A DNA stretch of 64,000 nucleotides from Gammaproteobacteria bacterium (GTDB taxonomy: Bacteria; Pseudomonadota; Gammaproteobacteria; Steroidobacterales; Woeseiaceae): contig JAHZJK010000017.1 of the NCBI GenBank assembly GCA_022600955.1, positions 95,366 to 159,365 of the forward strand. Direction: 5' to 3'. Under the pieces are notes generated by a model that did no database searches, was not told where the DNA came from, and was given only the letters and a program-made list of their open reading frames with translations. The translations under genes were made by a program, and so were the position numbers. Positions 9,591-18,817 of this stretch are shown here, piece by piece (within the stretch, counting starts at the first letter, position 1; every line of letters begins with the position of its first letter).

Positions 9591-9865
9591 ACAGACAACA
9601 AGGAGCGCAGCTCAATCGCCCCGCTGATGAGCGCTTCCTTCTGCGAACGACTGAGTTGCTTGACGCGGTACTCAAGCTGCGAGGCTCTCGAACGATCGCC
9701 AGCGGCAGCTGAATATACCAGCGTCAGCGGACGGCGCCCTTTGAGGTATTTGGCACCGCGGGGGCTCGACTCATGTTCGCTCACGCGACGGGCGACGTCG
9801 ACAGCGATGCCTGTGTAATAGCTGTCGTCGCTACAGCGCAGAATGTAAATGCTGTATTGCCCCAC
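9569..9865 (-). CDS. GIY-YIG nuclease family protein
   Basis: VGQYSIYILRCSDDSYYTGIAVDVARRVSEH; GTG start inferred at 9865 to avoid overlap with the upstream gene. Confidence 0.8.
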   Translation of the reverse strand: MGQYSIYILRCSDDSYYTGIAVDVARRVSEHESSPRGAKYLKGRRPLTLVYSAAAGDRSRASQLEYRVKQLSRSQKEALISGAIELRSLLSVQDSGAG

Positions 9866-9872
9866 GGCGCCA

Positions 9873-10103
9873 TCAATCGTCGCTGAGCACACGACGTTGG
9901 GAGGCAGGATTCGTTTCAAGAAGCCGGGTTGGACGAATTGGTCGGGGCTCAAAGTTGCCACCGCAGTTCGGACACACTCCTTGCAGCGGACCGTCAACAC
10001 AGTCGCTGCAAAAAGTGCATTCAAACGTACAGATCATTGCGTTGTCCGCCTCAGGTGGCAGATCACAATCGCAACGCTCACAGTTGGGTCTGAGTTCCAG
10101 CAT
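9873..10103 (-). CDS. DUF1272 domain-containing cysteine-rich protein
   Basis: MLELRPNCERCDCDLPPEADNAMICTFECTFCSDCVDGPLQGVCPNCGGNFEPRPIRP; multiple CxxC pairs. Confidence 0.85.
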   Translation of the reverse strand: MLELRPNCERCDCDLPPEADNAMICTFECTFCSDCVDGPLQGVCPNCGGNFEPRPIRPTRLLETNPASQRRVLSDD

Positions 10104-10108
10104 CGATA

Positions 10109-10477
10109 TCAGGCGTTACCGCCGACAAGCGTGTCGCCAAACACGCGAAATGCCCCGGCCTCAATACTATCCTGATTCTCATGAGTTTCTGACCAGGTCA
10201 GTACGATATCGCTCGTACCGTCAAGTTCTTCGGCAGGCTCGAATAGCCGCAATGTCAGAATATTACCTGTCAACGCAGCTTCGCGGATCAGGTTATGGCC
10301 ACTAAACTGTTGCTCATTGATTTCGATGTAAATCGACTCATCGAAGTCTTCGTTTACGGTTCGCATTAGCAGAAGATACTCGGAAATTTCTCCATCGGCA
10401 CTGGTTTTCGCAAAAAACAGCATCGTCGTATTGTCGCGCACATCAAATGCGACTGTATCGTACAACCTGCTATCCAC
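10109..10477 (-). CDS. Hypothetical protein
   Basis: 122-aa ORF between the DUF1272 gene and the acyltransferase, same strand; overlaps the acyltransferase stop by a few bases. Confidence 0.55.
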   Translation of the reverse strand: MDSRLYDTVAFDVRDNTTMLFFAKTSADGEISEYLLLMRTVNEDFDESIYIEINEQQFSGHNLIREAALTGNILTLRLFEPAEELDGTSDIVLTWSETHENQDSIEAGAFRVFGDTLVGGNA

Positions 10478-11381
10478 TCTGTTTGTCCTTCATAGATTGC
10501 AACAACGCGTCTTTGTCATTCCATACATCCCCGAGCCAGCCATGCAGGCGCTTGCGAAATTCTCGATCGTTTTGATAGTCGCCATGCTTCTGCCACTCTT
10601 CAAGCTCTCGCTCTCGAATGTCCACTATGACACGAACGCGGGTGCCGCAGCACATGTCCCAGAAACTGGTCGCACCATCCGGGTAGTACAACGTTACGTC
10701 GATGACACTGGTAAACAACTCTCCCATCGACGATAACGCAATTGCCAGTCCTCCGGCGCGCGGTTGCAGCAGGTTACGGTAGGTAGAGTTTCGGTTGGCG
10801 CGCTTGGCCTCCGAAAAACGGGTGCCTTCGATAAAGTTCAGCACTGAAGTCGGCGTATCGTGAAACTTTTCGCAAGCCTTGCGCGTCGTCTCGAGATCCT
10901 TGCCTTTCATGTGCGGGTTCCTGGCGAGATATGACGCTGAGTAACGCTTCATGAATGGCATATCCATTGCCCACCAGGCCATGCCCAGAAGCGGGAACCA
11001 GATTAGTTGCTGTTTGATAAAAAACTTCAGAAACGGCACACGACGATTGAACGCTTGCTGCAGAACTACGATATCAACCCAGGTCTGATGATTGGCGATG
11101 ATCAGATACCAGCCATCGCGACGCAGGTTTTCGACACCACGGTTCTCCCACTGAATTGAGCCACTGCGTGACAACCAGAAGGTGTTAAAGCTGATCCAGT
11201 TCTGACCGATCCACATCAGCACTCGGGTGATCCTCTCCCGCAAACCACGCAGCGGTATCAAAAGCTTGATGATCGCCAGAAAGAATATCGGTATGAACCA
11301 AAAAATTGTGTTTATCGTGAGGCCGCCAAAAATGATGACACCCCGACAGTTCCTGAGAAACTTTTTCACCGTGACTCGCAA
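10470..11381 (-). CDS. 1-acyl-sn-glycerol-3-phosphate acyltransferase family protein
   Basis: NHQTWVD (NHxxxxD) and FIEGTRFSEAKR motifs; N-terminal TM. Confidence 0.88.
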   Translation of the reverse strand: MRVTVKKFLRNCRGVIIFGGLTINTIFWFIPIFFLAIIKLLIPLRGLRERITRVLMWIGQNWISFNTFWLSRSGSIQWENRGVENLRRDGWYLIIANHQTWVDIVVLQQAFNRRVPFLKFFIKQQLIWFPLLGMAWWAMDMPFMKRYSASYLARNPHMKGKDLETTRKACEKFHDTPTSVLNFIEGTRFSEAKRANRNSTYRNLLQPRAGGLAIALSSMGELFTSVIDVTLYYPDGATSFWDMCCGTRVRVIVDIRERELEEWQKHGDYQNDREFRKRLHGWLGDVWNDKDALLQSMKDKQSG

Positions 11382-11431
11382 ACTCCATTTCGAAGTGACA
11401 TTTTAGCCTGAATCGTCGTATCTTGACTCGC

Positions 11432-11755
11432 ATGGATGAATTAATGACCCCAAAGAATGCACTCAAAGCGGTACGCGAATCGGACGACGGCCTATACGGT
11501 GTAATACTCGAACACGGCTCAATGGAGCTTGGATTCTACAAACCGGATGCAGAAGACAAGCAGCAACCGCACGAGCAGGATGAGATATACATCGTGCAGA
11601 GCGGCAGTGGCAGTTTCGTCCGCGGCGCTGAGACCATCCCGTTTTCTTCCGGTGACGCTTTGTTTGTCGCAGCAGGCGTCAATCACCGGTTTGTCGATTT
11701 CAGTGAAGATTTCGCAGCCTGGGTGATCTTCTACGGCCCCAGCGGGGGTGAGTAG
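11432..11755 (+). CDS. Cupin domain-containing protein
   Basis: Cupin motifs PHEQDEIYIVQSGSG and DALFVAAGVNHRFVDFSEDF. Confidence 0.8.
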   Translation: MDELMTPKNALKAVRESDDGLYGVILEHGSMELGFYKPDAEDKQQPHEQDEIYIVQSGSGSFVRGAETIPFSSGDALFVAAGVNHRFVDFSEDFAAWVIFYGPSGGE

Positions 11756-12217
11756 ATGAGATGCCTTGTTCTGCTTTCGGTACTACTTGCTACACCGGCG
11801 TTGGCGGCAATCGAAGACCTGCAGTGGCTCTCGGGCTGCTGGCGCTACGACAACGAGGCAAACGGCTCCGGTGAATACTGGATGCCACCCGCCGGCGGCA
11901 TGATGCTCGCCGTGAGCCGCACCGTTCGCGCGCCGCGAGCGACCACGTTCGAGTTTATGCGTATCGCAGAAACCAGCAGCAAATCACTGGCGCTGTTCGC
12001 GTCGCCATCCGGCAAGCCAGCGACGCAGTTCGACCTGAAACGTGTCTCGGCTCGAGAGGTCGTTTTCGAGAATTTCGCCCACGATTTTCCACAACGCGTA
12101 ATTTATCGGCTAACAGGCGAGAATGCGTTGCTGGGACGGATCGAAGGCATCAACAATGGCAAAACTGTCGGCGTCGACTTCCCAATGCACAAGACCCAGT
12201 GCGAGTTTCTGCGTTAA
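11756..12217 (+). CDS. DUF6265-like secreted protein
   Basis: Signal peptide, IEDLQWLSGCWRYD...EYWMPPAGGMMLAVSRTV, HDFPQRVIYR. Confidence 0.7.
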   Translation: MRCLVLLSVLLATPALAAIEDLQWLSGCWRYDNEANGSGEYWMPPAGGMMLAVSRTVRAPRATTFEFMRIAETSSKSLALFASPSGKPATQFDLKRVSAREVVFENFAHDFPQRVIYRLTGENALLGRIEGINNGKTVGVDFPMHKTQCEFLR

Positions 12218-12981
12218 TGAGTGTTTCCTGGCGAGCAGTGATACTGGCGCTGGTTACGGTGGCAATCGTTGTTGCTGCCACGTTGATGGACCCAATACCG
12301 CAAGACCCGGAATATCACCGCTTCGTCGACCAGCGCACGCTGTTTGGCGTAGCAAATTTTCTCAATGTCATATCGAATACGCCTTTCTTGCTGGTCGGCG
12401 TCGCAGGACTCTTCACTATTGCCACATGCAGGCACGCCACGACCCGACAGTTGCGTCCGATCTGGCTGGTATTTTTCCTGGGTATCGCACTCACGACTTT
12501 CGGCTCCGGCTATTTTCACCTGATTCCAGGGAATGATTCGCTGGTCTGGGATCGTCTGCCGATGACCCTGGGTTTTATGAGTCTCGCTGCCGTCATTACC
12601 GGTGAGTACTATTCAGCAACACTCGCCAGGCGGCTATTGCTGCCGTTGCTAATTCTTGGCATCGCGTCCGTAATGTACTGGTCGCATACAGAACAGCTGG
12701 GGCGTGGTGACTTACGACCGTACGCAATCGTGCAATTTCTGCCAATGTTGCTTATCCCGCTGACGATCAGCCTGTACGCCTCACGCAGTGAGCTCGGTCG
12801 TTACGTCTGGTGGATGGTCGGCTTTTACTTTTTGGCAAAACTGGCCGAAGCGTTCGACGCGCAGATCTTCGCCCTTGGACAGATTGTCAGCGGACATTCA
12901 CTAAAACACGTCATTGCGGCGATGGCACCACTGAGTTTGCTGTATGGCCTTCAACTCCGAGAACGCAATGTTAGGACCTGA
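12217..12981 (+). CDS. Ceramidase-like (CREST-type) integral membrane protein
   Basis: About 7 hydrophobic segments with NVISNTPFLLVGVAGL, SGYFHLIPGNDSLVWDRLPMTLGFMSL and a late conserved His; start overlaps the previous stop (TAATG). Confidence 0.6.
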   Translation: MSVSWRAVILALVTVAIVVAATLMDPIPQDPEYHRFVDQRTLFGVANFLNVISNTPFLLVGVAGLFTIATCRHATTRQLRPIWLVFFLGIALTTFGSGYFHLIPGNDSLVWDRLPMTLGFMSLAAVITGEYYSATLARRLLLPLLILGIASVMYWSHTEQLGRGDLRPYAIVQFLPMLLIPLTISLYASRSELGRYVWWMVGFYFLAKLAEAFDAQIFALGQIVSGHSLKHVIAAMAPLSLLYGLQLRERNVRT

Positions 12982-13085
12982 CTGGCCGCTATCTGCGGGA
13001 TCCCACGGTAGAAACCAGCCCGAAGCGGCGTTAACATGCGTCGCGCCGGAATTTGCTGGCGCATGAACCCAGGGGACGAAACCGC

Positions 13086-13982
13086 ATGAGCACTGCCAAC
13101 CGCATCGACGGAAAAGCCAAGGCCGCCGCAATAGCCGAAGCTATCACCGAGGAAACTGCCACACTGTTGGCAGAGCACGGTGTCAAACCCGGCCTGGCCG
13201 TCGTTATTATCGGCGAGGACCCGGCTAGCCAGGTCTATGTGCGCAACAAGAAACGTACTGCTGAATCCTGCGGTTTTCATTCGGTGCAACACACTCTCGC
13301 GGCTGACACTGCCGAGGCCGACGTGCTCGCTCTGATTGAACAATTGAATGTCGACCCGTCGATTCACGGTATCCTGGTTCAGCTGCCGCTGCCCGGGCAT
13401 CTCGATGAGCAGGCGATCACACAGGCGATCGTACCGAGCAAAGACGTCGACGGATTCCACTTCGTGAATATTGGGAAGCTAAACGCAGGCCATATCGCCG
13501 ATGCTTTTGTACCGTGCACGCCTGCGGGTTGCATGCTTATGATCGAGGACGAACTCGGCAAGGATCTTTCCGGCAAGACCGCGGTCATCATCGGGCGCTC
13601 CAACATCGTCGGCAAACCCATGTTCTCCTTGCTGCTACAAGCCAATGCGACTGTCACTGTGACTCACAGCCGAACCAGGGACCTGCCAGACGTCGTCGCG
13701 TCCGCAGACATTGTCGTTGCTGCCGTAGGCCGCCCTGACATGGTCAAGGCCGATTGGCTCAAGCCAGGGGCTGTTGTTATTGACGTCGGCATCAATCGCG
13801 TCGAGAAAACAATCGACGGCGAAACCAAAATGGGGCTTACCGGCGACGTTGATTACGACGATGCCATGACTGTTGCCAGCGCCGTTACACCTGTTCCTGG
13901 CGGAGTTGGGCCGATGACGATTACGATGTTGATGGCAAATACGTTGCGCTCGGCACGCCTCGCGCTCGGTCTCGAAGGTTAG
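13086..13982 (+). CDS. folD: Bifunctional methylenetetrahydrofolate dehydrogenase / methenyltetrahydrofolate cyclohydrolase
   Basis: [54 protein letters not shown] motifs. Confidence 0.97.
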   Translation: MSTANRIDGKAKAAAIAEAITEETATLLAEHGVKPGLAVVIIGEDPASQVYVRNKKRTAESCGFHSVQHTLAADTAEADVLALIEQLNVDPSIHGILVQLPLPGHLDEQAITQAIVPSKDVDGFHFVNIGKLNAGHIADAFVPCTPAGCMLMIEDELGKDLSGKTAVIIGRSNIVGKPMFSLLLQANATVTVTHSRTRDLPDVVASADIVVAAVGRPDMVKADWLKPGAVVIDVGINRVEKTIDGETKMGLTGDVDYDDAMTVASAVTPVPGGVGPMTITMLMANTLRSARLALGLEG

Positions 13983-13991
13983 GGCTGCCAG

Positions 13992-15104
13992 ATGCTGCCG
14001 GAGAATGCTGAGGACTTTCGTACTATTTGGCTACACCCTGAGGACGACGGGGTGGTACAGATTATCGATCAACGCGAATTGCCTCACGAGTACCGCATAC
14101 ATGACTTGAAATGCTGGCAGGACGGCGTAGAAGCGATAGCGGACATGTACGTACGCGGCGCACCATTGATCGGCGCGACCGCGGCATGGAGCCTGTACCT
14201 CGCTGCGCGAGTCTCACCAGATCCGGAAGCCGAGCTGAAATCCGCAGCAAGCGCGCTGCTCGATTCACGTCCGACGGCCGTCAACCTGCGATGGGCCGTC
14301 GAGCGCGTGCTACAGCAAATAGCGGCTTCTGGTACGGACGCGCATCTGTCGGCGATCACACGCAGCGAGGCAGAAGCGATATGTGCGGAAGACATAGAGA
14401 TCAGCCGCGGGATCGGGGAGCACGGGCTACAGCTGCTGCGTGCGATTTCGAAACGTAAAAACGGCGCCACAGTGAATGTACTGACACATTGCAACGCTGG
14501 ATCTTTAGCAACCATCAATTGGGGCACAGCGACTGCGCCTGTTTATTTCGCACATCAGCAAGGCATCGACGTGCATGTCTGGGTTGACGAGACCCGACCC
14601 AGAAACCAGGGCTCGCAGCTGACCGCGTGGGAGCTTGCTGCGAACAAGGTTCCGCATACGCTGATCGTGGACAATGCCGGCGGGCACCTGATGCAGCACG
14701 GCATGGTAGACATCGTCATTACGGGCACCGATCGAACCACGCGTTGTGGCGACGTGGCGAACAAGATCGGCACCTATCTCAAAGCACTTGCAGCGCATGA
14801 CAACGACATCCCGTTTTACGTTGCACTGCCGTCGACCACCATCGACTGGGAAAGTCGTGACGGCGTCAAGGAAATTCCGATCGAGGAACGAGACGCTGCC
14901 GAGGTCACCGATATATACGGCGTCGTGGATGGCGTCAAAACGGTTGTACGAACTACGGCTTCAGAGACGCCTGTCAGCAATTTTGCATTTGATGTCACAC
15001 CTGCGCGCCTGGTTACCGGTCTGATCACCGAACGTGGTATCTGTGCGGCGAGCGAGCAAGGCCTGCTCGAACTGTTCCCCGAGGTCAAAGACGGTGACGA
15101 TTGA
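13992..15104 (+). CDS. mtnA: S-methyl-5-thioribose-1-phosphate isomerase
   Basis: RGAPLIGATAAW, LTHCNAGSLAT, VDETRPRNQGSQLTAWEL, ITGTDRTTRCGDVANKIGTY motifs. Confidence 0.95.
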   Translation: MLPENAEDFRTIWLHPEDDGVVQIIDQRELPHEYRIHDLKCWQDGVEAIADMYVRGAPLIGATAAWSLYLAARVSPDPEAELKSAASALLDSRPTAVNLRWAVERVLQQIAASGTDAHLSAITRSEAEAICAEDIEISRGIGEHGLQLLRAISKRKNGATVNVLTHCNAGSLATINWGTATAPVYFAHQQGIDVHVWVDETRPRNQGSQLTAWELAANKVPHTLIVDNAGGHLMQHGMVDIVITGTDRTTRCGDVANKIGTYLKALAAHDNDIPFYVALPSTTIDWESRDGVKEIPIEERDAAEVTDIYGVVDGVKTVVRTTASETPVSNFAFDVTPARLVTGLITERGICAASEQGLLELFPEVKDGDD

Positions 15105-15699
15105 TGAAGGCTATATCAAGTACGATAGTCAGTGGACCAAGGGACCTGCTGTAGAAGAAGGGCTAGCTGCCGAATTGGAGCGCTGTCGAGCACCGTTGTA
15201 CAAGGCAGGGCTGGTCGGCGAATATGCAGAACTCGGCATTGGTTTCGGCAATATCAGCAAACGTTGCCCTGGAGACAACAGGTTTGTCATTACGGCGACG
15301 CAGACCGGCAACCTCCCTCGTACAACGGCCGACCATTACGCACTCGTTACCGCGTTCGACATTGAGCGCAACAGTGTCACTAGTGAAGGTCCCCTGCAGG
15401 CTTCGTCCGAAGCCATGACACATGCCGCGATATACGCGCTCGACGAAAATATCGGCGCGATTGTCCATGTGCATAGTAAGCCCGCTTGGTGCCGCTATTT
15501 GAACGAGCTGCCGACGACCAGTCCGAATATCGCCTATGGCACGCCGGCGATGGCACGCGAATTTGCGCGCCTTTACGTTGAGACAGACTTCAGCAGGGAT
15601 GGTGTCGCGGTCATGGCAGGCCACGAAGAGGGCCTGATCAGTATTGGCGCCTCGCTCGATGAGGCCTCCGCACGAATCATGGCGCTAGATATCACCTGA
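15094..15699 (+). CDS. Class II aldolase/adducin family protein
   Basis: GTG start inside the 3' end of mtnA (11-bp overlap, different frame); GFGNIS, HAAIYALDENIGAIVHVHS motifs. Confidence 0.85.
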   Translation: MTIDEGYIKYDSQWTKGPAVEEGLAAELERCRAPLYKAGLVGEYAELGIGFGNISKRCPGDNRFVITATQTGNLPRTTADHYALVTAFDIERNSVTSEGPLQASSEAMTHAAIYALDENIGAIVHVHSKPAWCRYLNELPTTSPNIAYGTPAMAREFARLYVETDFSRDGVAVMAGHEEGLISIGASLDEASARIMALDIT

Positions 15700-16071
15700 T
15701 TCGTTTAGCGGCTCCAGGGCAAAAATAAACGTACGGCAAGTTTTCATCGCCTGAATCGTTTCATCTTCCTTCAGCGGCTTGAAGGTTGAGCGGCGCACCG
15801 CCTTCTTCGACGGCTTCTCGAAAATCCGGTTGCTGCTATGACGTACCGCGATACGCCTTGTCCCGCCACGACGATCAATATCGAAGCAAACCTGTACTTC
15901 TCCTTCGATACGATCCCGGCGTGCATCGCGCGGGTATTTTGGGGCGACCGTTTCCGCAGGAATGCGATCCGTATCGCCATCAATAACGGTAGCCCGCGGA
16001 ACATCATCCTCGGCGTACACCGCGGAGCAAATAAACGCCAGCAAAGCGACCACAAGAAAACGCCGCATCAC
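15685..16071 (-). CDS. TonB C-terminal domain (energy transducer-like) protein
   Basis: Signal peptide then APKYPRDARRDRIEGEVQVCFDIDRRGGTRRIAVRHSSNRIFEKPSKKAVRRSTFKP. Confidence 0.8.
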   Translation of the reverse strand: MMRRFLVVALLAFICSAVYAEDDVPRATVIDGDTDRIPAETVAPKYPRDARRDRIEGEVQVCFDIDRRGGTRRIAVRHSSNRIFEKPSKKAVRRSTFKPLKEDETIQAMKTCRTFIFALEPLNESGDI

Positions 16072-16595
16072 TGTGGCTCTTCGTCAGCTGTGTCCGGCGG
16101 ACTGCGCCGGTCATCGATCGTGATGTTCTCAGTGACCGGAGCAATTTCATCGAGCAACATGCCCTTCACTTCTTTTAGGTTCTCAGAACGGGGATTCAGC
16201 TCCTGGCCACGTTTCACATCGGCCTCGGACTCTTCGAAACGTTCCAGCTGCAAGTAGGCGATCGCGCGATTATTATAGGTACGCCAGTGAAAGGGGTCGC
16301 GCTCAAGCACCCAGTTACAATGCTCGAGTGCCGACTGTGCTTGCCGCATGAGAACAAATCCCGCGCACAAATTGGCGTGGCCCATCTTCTCTTCTCGTTG
16401 ACCGTGGGCCAGCTTCAGCCCCTTGAGTGTCAGCCTTACGCCTTCTTCGCCATGGCCTGCCTGCAGAGCGTTGGCGCCGTCATAAAGAAAAACATTCGTC
16501 GGGCCAAGAACCGTTTTGGATTTCATGTCGTCATCCGTCTGAGCATGCAACGCAGCTGGCGCTAACAAGACAAGCAACAAAATTCGCCAAACCAT
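16068..16595 (-). CDS. Secreted tetratricopeptide repeat protein
   Basis: MVWRILLLVLLAPAALHAQTDDD signal; TPR-like helices (WRTYNNRAIAYLQLERFEESEADVKRGQELNP). Confidence 0.75.
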   Translation of the reverse strand: MVWRILLLVLLAPAALHAQTDDDMKSKTVLGPTNVFLYDGANALQAGHGEEGVRLTLKGLKLAHGQREEKMGHANLCAGFVLMRQAQSALEHCNWVLERDPFHWRTYNNRAIAYLQLERFEESEADVKRGQELNPRSENLKEVKGMLLDEIAPVTENITIDDRRSPPDTADEEPQ

Positions 16596-16599
16596 TTCT

Positions 16600-17490
16600 C
16601 TAGCCCTCGAGCTCCAAATGTCGCGTGAAAAATTCAATGCTGCGTCGCCAGGACTCGGCCGCGGCGGCCTCATCAAATCGCGGTGTCGTATCATTATGGA
16701 AGCCGTGGTCTGCATTGGCATATTCGAAATTTTCATAACGAACTTTCGCCGCGTCCAGCGCCTTTGCAAACGCCGGCCACGACGCATTAACTCGCTCATC
16801 CAGTGCGCCATGATGCAGCATTAAGGGCGCGTTGATTGCTGCTGCGTCTGCGCTGTCCGGGTGACGACCATAGTAGGCGACGGCCGCACCGAGGTCAGGC
16901 AGCCGCACTGCCAGTCGCATTGACATTGCGCCGCCAAAGCAGAATCCGACAGAACCGACCTTGCCACTGCAGTCAGGGTGCTTTTGCAGAAACCCCACTG
17001 CAGCGACAAAGTCTTCGACCATTTCATCGCGATCGCGCTGCCGCTGCATCGTGCGACCTTCGTCGTCATTTCCCGGATACCCGCCTAGCGGTGTCAAAGC
17101 GTCCGGCGCGAAGCCGATAAATCCGGCAACAGCGAGACGCCGGACCACGTCTTCAATATAGGGATTAAGACCGCGATTTTCGTGGATGACGACAACGCAG
17201 TGCAGTTTGTGTTGAACGACGGCCGGTCGCGCAAAATAGCCTCGCATAACACCGGCACCCTTCGGTGACGCGTATTTCTTGTAGCTTGTGGATATCGATT
17301 TGTCGTCGGGCGAGATTTGCTGCGCAAGCGCATAGTCCGGACTGAGGGCCGCAAGGATTGCCGCGGCAGCGGTTGCGGAAGCGGTGATCCTGGCCGTGCT
17401 ACTGAGAAACTCTCGCCGCGAAATTTTGCCGTGCACATAGCCATCGAACAGCCGCATGACGCGCGGATCGAAAAGTTGATTATCAGCCAC
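16600..17490 (-). CDS. Dienelactone hydrolase family protein with Tat-type signal
   Basis: SRREFLSSTARITASATAAAAILAAL Tat-like leader; HENRGLNPYIEDVVRRLA, GSVGFCFGGAMS, ADHGFHND. Confidence 0.85.
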   Translation of the reverse strand: MADNQLFDPRVMRLFDGYVHGKISRREFLSSTARITASATAAAAILAALSPDYALAQQISPDDKSISTSYKKYASPKGAGVMRGYFARPAVVQHKLHCVVVIHENRGLNPYIEDVVRRLAVAGFIGFAPDALTPLGGYPGNDDEGRTMQRQRDRDEMVEDFVAAVGFLQKHPDCSGKVGSVGFCFGGAMSMRLAVRLPDLGAAVAYYGRHPDSADAAAINAPLMLHHGALDERVNASWPAFAKALDAAKVRYENFEYANADHGFHNDTTPRFDEAAAAESWRRSIEFFTRHLELEG

Positions 17491-17911
17491 TGATGTAATG
17501 CTCCAGGTGCTCGATCTCTTCTTGCTGGTCGGCGATTATTGCCTGTACCAGATCACCGATAGAGATCATTCCGGATACCGAATCTTCATCGACTACCGGC
17601 AGATGCCGAATCTTTCGTTTCGTCATCAGCGCCATGCATTGATTGACTGTTTCCTGGCTGCTCGCGGTATAGACGTCCGAGGTCATGATTTCACCTACCT
17701 GGGTCGAATCGGAAGAGCGACCCTTGATAATGACCTTTCTTGCGTAGTCGCGTTCGGTGACAATGCCGAGCAGCTTGTCGCCCTGCATTACGAGCAGCGA
17801 GCCGACTGTCTTCTCCGCCATGAGCCTAATCGCATCAAGCACAGATGCATCAGGGCTTATGGATATGATTTCGCGGCCTTTCGAATCGAGCAAATGCTGT
17901 ACCAGTTTCAT
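17483..17911 (-). CDS. CBS domain pair protein
   Basis: Two CBS repeats: TVGSLLVMQGDKLLGIVTERDYARKVI and KIRHLPVVDEDSVSGMISIGDLVQAII. Confidence 0.9.
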   Translation of the reverse strand: MKLVQHLLDSKGREIISISPDASVLDAIRLMAEKTVGSLLVMQGDKLLGIVTERDYARKVIIKGRSSDSTQVGEIMTSDVYTASSQETVNQCMALMTKRKIRHLPVVDEDSVSGMISIGDLVQAIIADQQEEIEHLEHYISG

Positions 17912-17980
17912 AACGCCTCCCTGTAGACGCGCCCGAACGACGAGCGCTCTTCTACAGAGAGTTTAGCATTTTGGCGTTAC

Positions 17981-18691
17981 TCAGGTGTCAGACACAACCT
18001 CGCCTCGAATATTGGAGAATTTTTGCCCGCCACTACCGTCATCAACAATCACGAGATCATTCTCTACATCAGAGACCTTGATCGATCCTGAACCGTCTTC
18101 AATCGTGACAGTTCCTGCGACGCCACGCACTTTGATGCTGCCCGATCCGTCGTCAATAGAAACATCACCGTTTGCGTCGCGGACCTTTAGAGATCCGGAA
18201 CCGTCTTCCACCTTAACGTTGCCCACGTTTCTGATATCGATCGAACCTGAGCCGTCATCTATGGTGATATCTCCCTCGATATCGACAACGTCAATTGAGC
18301 CGTCACCATCGTCAATAGTGACGTTGGTTCCCACAGGCACGTTGATAATCAACGCGATGTACGCATCGGTGCCGCGACCCAGGAAACCGTCGTCGAAAAA
18401 CGCCTGCAGCATGGCAGTGTCATCATCTGCATCCAGCGACAAGGTCATTTTCTTACTCATGATCTGCACGGCTTCGGCCTCGTCCGCATCCGACACGCCG
18501 ATATTCGCCGTCACGTTGATGGCATCAAGCCCGTCTACACCGACAACTTCCATACTTCCGGCACCCGCATTGATCGACAGGTGCTTCACTTTGCTCGCGT
18601 CCAGCGTTAACTCACGAGTCTCTTCGTAGGTATCCCAGTCAGCCTGGGCCATTCCGGCCACTAACGTGGCCATCAATATGATGCTGCGCAT
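17981..18691 (-). CDS. Secreted DUF4097-like repeat protein (putative adhesin-type beta-solenoid)
   Basis: Signal peptide; six about 18-aa units built on (I/V)xIDDGSGSIxVxxVxGD. Confidence 0.75.
   Translation of the reverse strand: MRSIILMATLVAGMAQADWDTYEETRELTLDASKVKHLSINAGAGSMEVVGVDGLDAINVTANIGVSDADEAEAVQIMSKKMTLSLDADDDTAMLQAFFDDGFLGRGTDAYIALIINVPVGTNVTIDDGDGSIDVVDIEGDITIDDGSGSIDIRNVGNVKVEDGSGSLKVRDANGDVSIDDGSGSIKVRGVAGTVTIEDGSGSIKVSDVENDLVIVDDGSGGQKFSNIRGEVVSDT
17999..18322. repeat. Six tandem about 54-bp coding repeats (IDDGSGSI units)
   Basis: The DG glycine recurs at residues 129, 147, 164, 182, 200 and 219 of the encoded protein. Confidence 0.8.
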
Positions 18692-18817
18692 GATTATCCC
18701 CTTGGATTTTCTGTACCGGTATTGGAGATTAGACGCCTGTCGCAGCCGAATGGTTGCAATGCCCGCTTTGTCGTCTGACAGATCGCGGACTTTTTCATGC
18801 GATTGTGGGTTACCGGC

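Noticed and set aside
13008-13021. 14-mer GTAGAAACCAGCCC repeated upstream of folD (13008) and upstream of ilvA (about 61222)
   Set aside because: A single shared 14-mer is expected by chance several times in 64 kb; flanks do not match.
12982-13085. Possible THF or ZTP riboswitch in the folD leader
   Set aside because: There is some inverted-repeat potential (CGCC/GGCG, ATG/CAT), but I could not find the conserved core sequences of either class.
2472-17490. Two dienelactone hydrolase genes (2472-3380, 16600-17490) as a linked system
   Set aside because: They are 13 kb apart, have different export signals (lipobox versus Tat) and no shared neighbours.
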